A stretch of 64,000 bases of DNA from Phallusia mammillata (Eukaryota > Chordata > Ascidiacea > Phlebobranchia > Ascidiidae): positions 124,001-188,000 of the forward strand of contig QLIY01000185.1 of assembly GCA_003260075.1 (NCBI GenBank), written 5' to 3'. The translations under genes and the position numbers were made by a program. Numbering within the stretch: the stretch's first letter is position 1; each line of letters starts with the position of its first letter. The notes under the pieces are model-generated. The model was not told the origin of the DNA. It did not search any database and worked only from the letters and a program-made list of their open reading frames with translations. Shown in pieces: positions 59,001 to 64,000 of the stretch.

Positions 59001-62000
59001 GGTTTCGCTTTACCAACCGCTGGTGAAGTGTTTTTCTCTATTTCACTTGTCTTATCTTTTTTTAAAATACGAATTTGAAAATAGCACCGAAGATGACGAC
59101 ACCAAACAAGAGTCGAAGAAGCCGTGTTTGGAAATCCGCAGTTCGAAGGAGGTTTTTCAGGAGTTGATCAACCAGAGACTTTGCCAGGGTTTTCAGATTA
59201 TCAATCAAACGCAACGTATGCGGGCAAACGACAGCACAAGCAGCGCAATCACCGTGATTAGCCCCAACACAAGCGAAATGTCGTTCATATCACAGATGTG
59301 CGGAACGAGTCCTCTTTATTCGTCACGTAAGAAACAAGTTATTCGCATATTTTGGGCAGCATAGATTTAACGTGGTTCTTGTGATATAACATGGCAAGTA
59401 ATTGTATTAAGTTAAACGTTAAGTCGAAAATTTACTTTAAAGCAACTGTTTTTAACGTACATGTAACCTTTCTTATTCGTGCAATGACAGTTTGTTTCCT
59501 TACCTTGGCAGAGAAACATTTAGTTTAGGGTTTAAATTTAAAGAAACCACGTGGATGACAGAAAGATATCCAACGATGGTATTTGTAATGTTGATCGATC
59601 AAACATTCAAGGCTTTTGTTACATAAAAAAATGTATACCTTTGAACTGTTTCGATTTAACCCCCCCCCCCAAGCAGCGCAATCACCGTGATTAGCCCCAA
59701 CACAAGCGAAATGTCGTTTATATCACAAATGTGCGGAACGAGTCCTCTTTATTCGTCACGTAAGAAACAAGTCTTTCGTATATTGTGGGCAGCATCGATT
59801 TAACGTGGTTCTTGTGATATAAAATGGCAAGTAGTTGTAATAAATTAAACGTTAAGTCGATAATTTACTTTAAAGCAACTGTTTTTAACGAACATGTACC
59901 CTTTCTTATTCGTGCAATGACAGGTTGTTTCCTTACATTGGCAAAGAAACATTTAGTTTAGGGTTTAAAGAAACCACATGGATGACAGAAAGATATCCAA
60001 CGATGGTATTTGTAATGTTGATCGATCAAACATTAAGACTTTTGTTACTTGAAAAAAAAGTATACCTTTGAACTGTTTCGATTTATTAGCTCGTGGACTT
60101 GACGAGTTGAAAGCGTCACCAGACACGTGTATGCTGAGTCATGGTCGGCAATATCACCTAGTCAAGTTCGTACAGGATGACGACAAAATCGAAGTTGTAA
60201 TATTTAAACCTCGGTAAGTCAAGAAAATGGAGTTTTTAGAAGCTATCAATACCATATCCCCCCCCCCCGACAAAATCGAAGTTGTAATATTTAAACCTCG
60301 GTAAGTCAAGAAAATTTTTCAATACTATAGTTTTTTTGATAGCTATCAATACTATTAGGGATGCGCCGAGCCGAGCCAGAACCCGAGTACTCGGTACCGA
60401 GCATCGCTATTTTTGATGCTCGGTGCTCGGCCGAGCAGTTGCACAAACTGACCCGAGCATTATATTTGCATATTCATGCCCTGCTAACATAGGTAACTAG
60501 TGTTCGAAAGGGTGTCTATGAACAAAAACAAATGATTTTTCAAATGTATTAGATTGTGGAAAAACGTGTACTTCTGAGACCTGTACAGCTTAAAACACCG
60601 CTTGTGACGTAAGAGGCCTTGTAGAGCTAAAACGTAGAAAGGGGATTTTTTGTGACGTCATAATGCACCGAGCGTGCTCGGCCGAGCACCGAGCATTAAC
60701 GTGAGATGCTCGGTGCTCGACCAAACAGAACATTTGCAATTTTGGCACATCCCTAAATACTATATTACTATAGTCAGCTATTATGCTAATGTTATTTTTT
60801 CAAGTTAGGCTACACCTTGTTGCATCTGCGTAACTAATACACTTGTTAGCGACATAATAACAAAAAAAATAAGTCGAATATCACTTAGCCAAGGTGCCAT
60901 TTTTTCTTACTTGTATATTTTGACACTGGTACAGTGTTACACATTTTTAAGTACTTTAATTATAAAAAATGATCTGCGATGCTTTTAAGTTGTATTTTAA
61001 TTTTCCTCAACCATATGTATTCTTATCACAGAGTGTGTTTTGACCCTTTCTTCCCACCCTCTTTACTTGACAATGTAGGTTATATTAGTTAAACAAATTG
61101 CATTTTATTTGCAGCCATCCATTCGATACAGTAACGGTGGAATACGGTTACATGTTGTGGCCAAAAACACGGGGTCAGTTCCAGCCATCCAGGTGTTCTT
61201 TCGCGCACGAGAAAGTTGAAGATTACCCGTGGAATCACCATGACAACTACGTGTGTTGTCTCGACAGCGACCTCCAGCTTGCCTCGGTAAGTTACTATGA
61301 CGGGGCATATTCACTCACGCCGCGATGTGATGTTACTGATCCGAAAACCTTATAATCAACCGTGGTATAAATGAATTACTTTTTTGCCGGATTTGCGCTC
61401 CTCGCACGAAAAAAAAAACGGTTTAATTCGGTATGAGGTTTTTTTTTACTTGCCCGAAGTATTGTTAACTTTGTACCGAGTATTATTGAGATTTGGGCAT
61501 ATTTTTATTCTAAGAACACATTTAAATGCGTTTGTGCACATGTGACCATGTAACTTTGCAGAGTCTGAAATGTTGGAAAGCGAAGTTTGTGGTGCTACCG
61601 AATCCCATAAAAAGGCTGCAAGCTCTAAAGAGAGATCCAGAAACTGGAATGCCGTGCTACGACGCTTTTGACGGGTGTAACTGCGAAAAGTAAGGCAGTT
61701 TACTTATTTATTTGTTTGTTTATTTATTCTACACCGTATTCGATTTAAATTGATGGCAATTGACAAACTTGGTAGCTATATTTAAACTGGTCTGAGAATG
61801 GGCATGAATCTGAAGTTTAAACTCTAGGTATTCTTTTTGTTCGACACTGAGCATCACACGTTAAGTCGGCGCTTGAGTTATTACAACGTAACAGCTAATT
61901 AGTTCTTGTACTGTTATTGTTTTCAACCAATGCTGGCATTTCACTTATAACTGAGGTAGCTTGATCTTGAAAATTTGCCTTTGCGGAAACAGACAACGCT

Positions 62001-63096
62001 TGTTTGCCTCTAAACCAGGGGTCACCAAACATTTTTCACTGCGGCCCGGATGAGTGCTAATAATGATTCACGCGGGCCGCATCGTTTACATGCCCGAGCG
62101 CCGAATTTCCAAACTTAGCCCGCGAGGCGTTTGTAGGTGCGCCAAGATATGGTCTTTCTACAATCCCATTCAAAAAGTAGTCATGCGACTGTTAAACTGT
62201 ATAACTAGTCTCATCTTTCGAGCAATGCTTGTATATTACGCCACAAGTGACAAAAGAAGGTACCGTAATTTTCCAAGTATAGTGCGCCCCCGTGCATAAT
62301 ACGCACCCNGTAAATGCGACAACAAAATGTGCTAAGCCACCCTTCTAGTTTGATCATAAAACATGATCTTTTAAGTTGTATATTAATGTTCCACAACCAT
62401 ATGTATTCTTATCACAGAGTGTGTTTTGACCCTTTCTTCCCACCCTCTTTACTTGACAATGTAGGTTATATTAGTGAAACAAATTGCATTTTATTTGCAG
62501 CCATCCATTCGATACAGTAACGGTGGAATACGGTTACATGTTGTGGCCAAAAACACGGGGTCAGTTCCAGCCATCCAGGTGCTCTTTCGCGCACGAGAAA
62601 GTTGAAGATTACCCGTGGAATCACCATGACAACTACGTGTGTTGTCTCGACAGCGACCTCCAGCTTGCCTCGGTAAGTTACTATGACGGGGCACATTCAC
62701 TCACGCCGCGATGTGATGTACTATAAGGTTTGCGGCGATGTGATGTTACTGATCCGAAAACCCTACAATCAACCGTGGTATAAATGAATTACTTGCCGGA
62801 TTTGACCTCCTCGCACGAAAAAAAACGGTTTAATTCGGTATGAGGTTTTTTTTTACTTGTCCGAAGTATTGTTAACTATGTGTCGAGTATTATTAAGAAT
62901 TGAGCATATTTTTATTCTGAAAACACATTTAAATGCGTTTGTGCACATGTGACCATGTAACTTTGCAGAGTCTGAAATGTTGGAAAGCGAAGTTTGTGGT
63001 GCTACCGAATCCCATAAAAAGGCTGCAAGCTCTAAAGAGAGATCCAGAAACTGGAATGCCGTGCTACGACGCTTTTGACGGGTGTAACTGCGAAAA
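47026..63096 (+). CDS. DEPDC5: GATOR1 complex subunit DEPDC5 (5' part, 22 exons in window)
   Basis: Exons: 47026-47068, 47206-47312, 48098-48220, 48310-48450, 48537-48719, 49775-49836, 49911-50080, 50473-50640, 50890-51040, 51125-51240, 51592-51761, 52535-52693, 52756-52923, 53472-53657, 54130-54269, 54631-54794, 57077-57160, 57791-57923, 59085-59326, 60090-60213, 61115-61286 (or 62501-62672), 61562-61689 (or 62969-63096). DEPDC5 anchors GATOR1, the Rag GTPase-activating complex that restrains mTORC1 when amino acids are low. Family blocks appear in order: [146 protein letters not shown]. About 1044 residues are present. The DEP domain and C-terminus lie beyond the window. The first ATG at 47018 hits a stop, so 47026 is used. 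Confidence 0.96.
48763..48900 (+). mobile_element. tRNA-derived SINE head in DEPDC5 intron 5
   Basis: A tRNA-like fold is visible: acceptor arms GCCTGTG (48763) and CACAGGC (48829-48835) pair over 7 bp, the A box is TAGCTCAGTTGG, and the T arm is GTGGG-TTTGAAT-CCCAC. The anticodon region does not fold well. The sequence after it (TAGATTTTTC, GCCTA, then GATGGG) is shared with 52313-52430, so this is a SINE rather than a free tRNA gene. Confidence 0.8.
48913..49242. mobile_element. Probable hAT-like element with one recognisable end
   Basis: The left edge CAGGGGTGCCCAACCTTTTT is a classic hAT MITE terminus. It is followed by two tandem copies of a GATCGACTTTTG(A/G)GGTAGTTCAACTCTC unit. No matching inverted right end was found. 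CTATAACG before the left edge resembles ATATAACG at 49243-49250, so the right boundary is tentative. Confidence 0.6.
49392..49680. mobile_element. hAT-like right terminus next to a poly-C tract
   Basis: TTGGGAACCACTG at about 49660-49672 is the usual inverted hAT end and is followed by TAATAC. TAATAC also precedes the C11 run at 49392-49402. The left terminus expected there is missing, as if the poly-C replaced it. Confidence 0.4.
52313..52430 (+). mobile_element. Second tRNA-derived SINE copy in DEPDC5 intron 11
   Basis: AGCTCAGTTGGTAGAGTGCG, then a GGTTCGAATCCCACCGCAG B-box/T-arm, then TTAGATTTTTCC, GCCTA and GATGGG match the copy at 48763-48900. Its acceptor 5' arm is degraded, so it is not a functional tRNA. 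Confidence 0.8.
52962..53151. mobile_element. pogo/Tigger-like short element in DEPDC5 intron 13
   Basis: The ends are TAGTAAAGCTCAGTTAATC-TGGACCCG and ACCGAATCCGGTTTAACC-GAGGCTTACTGTA, which are imperfect inverted repeats bounded by TA. The internal GGCGAAGATCCG(A/G) matches three other copies in this window. Confidence 0.75.
54528..54539. repeat. C12 tract in DEPDC5 intron 15
   Basis: The tract belongs to the same 10-12 nt length class as the junction tracts. No duplicated flank was recognised. Exon 16 begins 92 nt further on. Confidence 0.7.
55109..55608. mobile_element. hAT-like MITE, 500 bp, in DEPDC5 intron 16
   Basis: The element starts CAGTGGTTCTCAACC and ends with the inverted GGTTGAGAACCGCTG. 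The flanking octamers TTCTAAGC (55101-55108) and TTCTCAGC (55609-55616) match at 7 of 8. The GTGGCCCA words near both ends also mirror each other. There is no coding frame. Confidence 0.9.
56315..56620. repeat. Direct repeat of about 145 nt bridged by poly-C
   Basis: Copies at about 56315-56458 and 56469-56620 flank C10 at 56459-56468. They differ at several positions, including a short indel near 56360. Just upstream, GGTTGTTGAAACGTC echoes the palindrome arm at 29597-29610. Confidence 0.88.
56643..56791. mobile_element. pogo/Tigger-like short element in DEPDC5 intron 16
   Basis: The termini TACAGTAAGCCTCGATTAAT and GACCGAGGTTTACTGTA are inverted and bounded by TA, as in Tc1/mariner-pogo elements. 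CCGGACCCGTTTGGACC is shared with the 52962 copy. Confidence 0.85.
58196..58336. repeat. Direct repeat of about 67 nt bridged by poly-C
   Basis: The segment GTTAGTTAAATATGCG through GGTGAA...TTTTGTCC occurs on both sides of C10 at 58268-58277, with a small indel near the end. Confidence 0.88.
58819..58989. mobile_element. pogo/Tigger-like short element in DEPDC5 intron 18
   Basis: TACAGTAGTCCTCGGTTAAT at one end and TTTAACCGAGGTTTACTATA at the other are inverted repeats bounded by TA. ATCCGGACCCGTTT and GGCGAAGATCCGGATT tie it to the other copies. Confidence 0.85.
59240..60087 (+). repeat. 420-nt direct repeat bridged by poly-C, duplicating the end of DEPDC5 exon 19
   Basis: Copies at 59240-59659 and 59671-60087 flank C11 at 59660-59670. 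The second copy repeats the last 87 nt of exon 19 plus its donor but has no acceptor, so it cannot be an exon. Differences include several substitutions and small indels. Confidence 0.9.
60178..60313. repeat. Direct repeat around the exon 20 donor, bridged by poly-C
   Basis: GACAAAATCGAAGTTGTAAT and the exon 20 donor occur at 60181-60219 and again after C11 (60258-60268). The second copy lacks an acceptor. Confidence 0.88.
60356..60755. mobile_element. hAT-like MITE, 400 bp, perfect 8-bp TSD, in DEPDC5 intron 20
   Basis: The termini TAGGGATGCGCC and the inverted GGCACATCCCTA are flanked by AATACTAT at 60348-60355 and 60756-60763. The subterminal regions are packed with CGGTGCTCGGCCGAGCA-type palindromic words. 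Its size and terminal style match 42514-42914. Confidence 0.93.
61011..62310 (+). repeat. 1.3-kb direct duplication carrying two DEPDC5 exons, copy one
   Basis: The segment 61011-62309 recurs at 62395-63715. Each copy has both the 172-nt exon (61115-61286, 62501-62672) and the 128-nt exon (61562-61689, 62969-63096), with working acceptors and donors and the same protein sequence. Copy one ends at an N (62310). The non-coding parts differ by scattered substitutions and a 25-nt insertion near 62720. Confidence 0.92.
61998..62110. mobile_element. hAT-like terminus in the duplicated segment
   Basis: CAGGGGTCACCAAACATTTT followed by GCGGCCCGGATGAG and a mirrored CGCGGGCCGCAT is a typical hAT MITE start. 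The same sequence is at about 63422-63535 in copy two. The right end was not identified. GTATAGTGCGCCCCCGTGCA and ATAATACGCACCC further on look like a second short repeat. Confidence 0.5.
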
Positions 63097-63715
63097 GTAA
63101 GGCAGTTTACTTATTTATTTGTTTGTTTATTTATTCTACACCGTATTCGATTTAAATTGATGGCAATTGACAAACTTGGTAGCTATATTTAAACTGGTCT
63201 GAGAATGGGCATGAACCTGAAGTTTAAACTCTAGGTATTCATTTTGTTCGACACTGAGCATCACACGTTAAGTCGGCGCTTGAGTTATTACAACGTAACA
63301 GCTAATTAGTTCTTGTACTGTTATTGTTTTCAACCAATGCTGGCATTTCACTTATAACTGAGGTAGCTTGATCTTGAAAATTTGCCTTTGCGGAAACAGA
63401 CAACGCTTGTTTGCCTCTAAACCAGGGGTCACCAAACATTTTTCACTGCGGCCCGGATGAGTGCTAATAATGATTCACGCGGGCCGCATCGTTTACATGC
63501 CCGAGCGCCGAATTTCCAAACTTAGCCCGCGAGGCGTTTGTAGGTGCGCCAAGATATGGTCTTTCTACAATCCCATTCAAAAAGTAGTCATGCGACTGTT
63601 AAACTGTATAACTAGTCTCATCTTTCGAGCAATGCTTGTATATTACGCCACAAGTGACAAAAGAAGGTACCGTAATTTTCCAAGTATAGTGCGCCCCCGT
63701 GCATAATACGCACCC
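62395..63715 (+). repeat. 1.3-kb direct duplication carrying two DEPDC5 exons, copy two
   Basis: This is the second copy of the segment described at 61011-62310. If both copies were spliced in, the second would add 300 nt (100 codons, in frame), repeating [14 protein letters not shown] through CNCEK. No such internal repeat is known in DEPDC5, so one copy is probably redundant. Confidence 0.92.
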
Positions 63716-64000
63716 TAAATATGGCATGTCGATGCTGGAAAAAAGCCTGTACCCATGTATAATACGCACCCAAATTTTTACTCTTAAATCCGTAAACGTA
63801 AAATTATTTCAGAAAAAAGATCATCTTTTGAAACAACCGGATGTTATTCTGCCGGTCAGTATCACTGCGCATGCGCTCGCAAACTCGATAGCGAAAAATG
63901 TTTAGGATTTGTGTAGGGTACATCGTGACAGCAAACGAGATCTTACTGGTCGCGTTCAAGCGGAACCGATCTTAATACTTGCAGAGAACATTTTTATTTT
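63097..64000 (+). other. DEPDC5 intron 22, to window end
   Basis: No further DEPDC5 exon could be recognised before the right edge. The stretch repeats 61690-62309 up to 63715. After that it holds ATAATACGCACCC copies and unique AT-rich sequence. Confidence 0.6.

Noticed and set aside
60090..64000. Short minus-strand frames with Cys/Arg-rich peptides repeated at 61105 and 62491
   Set aside because: They are antisense to the DEPDC5 172-nt exon and repeat only because that exon is duplicated.

Overview
The window is nuclear DNA from an animal. It is AT-rich and reads as five spliced protein genes with GT-AG introns, packed into 64 kb. Compact introns, many short hAT-type MITEs, tRNA-derived SINEs and a deuterostome-like gene set make an invertebrate chordate, most likely an ascidian such as Ciona, the best guess. 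That assignment is inference, not proof.

Layout: (1) 874-20829 (+), a 20-exon caldesmon-like actin-binding protein. (2) 23134-30900 (+), FNBP4, a two-WW-domain formin-binding protein. (3) 32249-38946 (+), a septin of the SEPT2/SEPT5 type. (4) 45600-39874 (-), CWC22, the spliceosome/exon-junction-complex factor, convergent with the septin. (5) 47026 to the right edge (+), DEPDC5, the large GATOR1 subunit, divergent from CWC22 and cut off by the window end. I chained every exon by reading frame. The four complete models each give an intact frame with canonical junctions: 1189, 843, 401 and 871 aa. DEPDC5 gives about 1044 aa and needs one GC-AG intron. The genes are functionally unrelated (cytoskeleton, splicing, nutrient signalling) and do not form a pathway.

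The strongest unexplained pattern is not a gene. More than twenty G (or C) homopolymers, nearly all 10-12 nt long, are scattered through introns. Most sit exactly between two near-identical copies of the flanking DNA, typically about 100 nt each and a few percent different. Two loci show a more complex A-G-C-G-A-B-C order. Two runs are 64 and 81 nt. Three further junctions carry a single N. Several of these events duplicate exons in FNBP4, the septin, CWC22 and DEPDC5. The most economical reading is unmerged alleles or short reads with poly-G tails spliced into the assembly, so the exon duplications should not be taken at face value.

Mobile DNA is well resolved. Five hAT-like non-autonomous elements have 8-9 bp target duplications (16689-17108, 42514-42914, 45748-46005, 46517-46947, 60356-60755), and another at 55109-55608 has a near-perfect one. 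There are also pogo/Tigger-like short elements in DEPDC5 and caldesmon introns, two tRNA-derived SINE heads, and a 77-bp perfect palindrome at 29495-29673.
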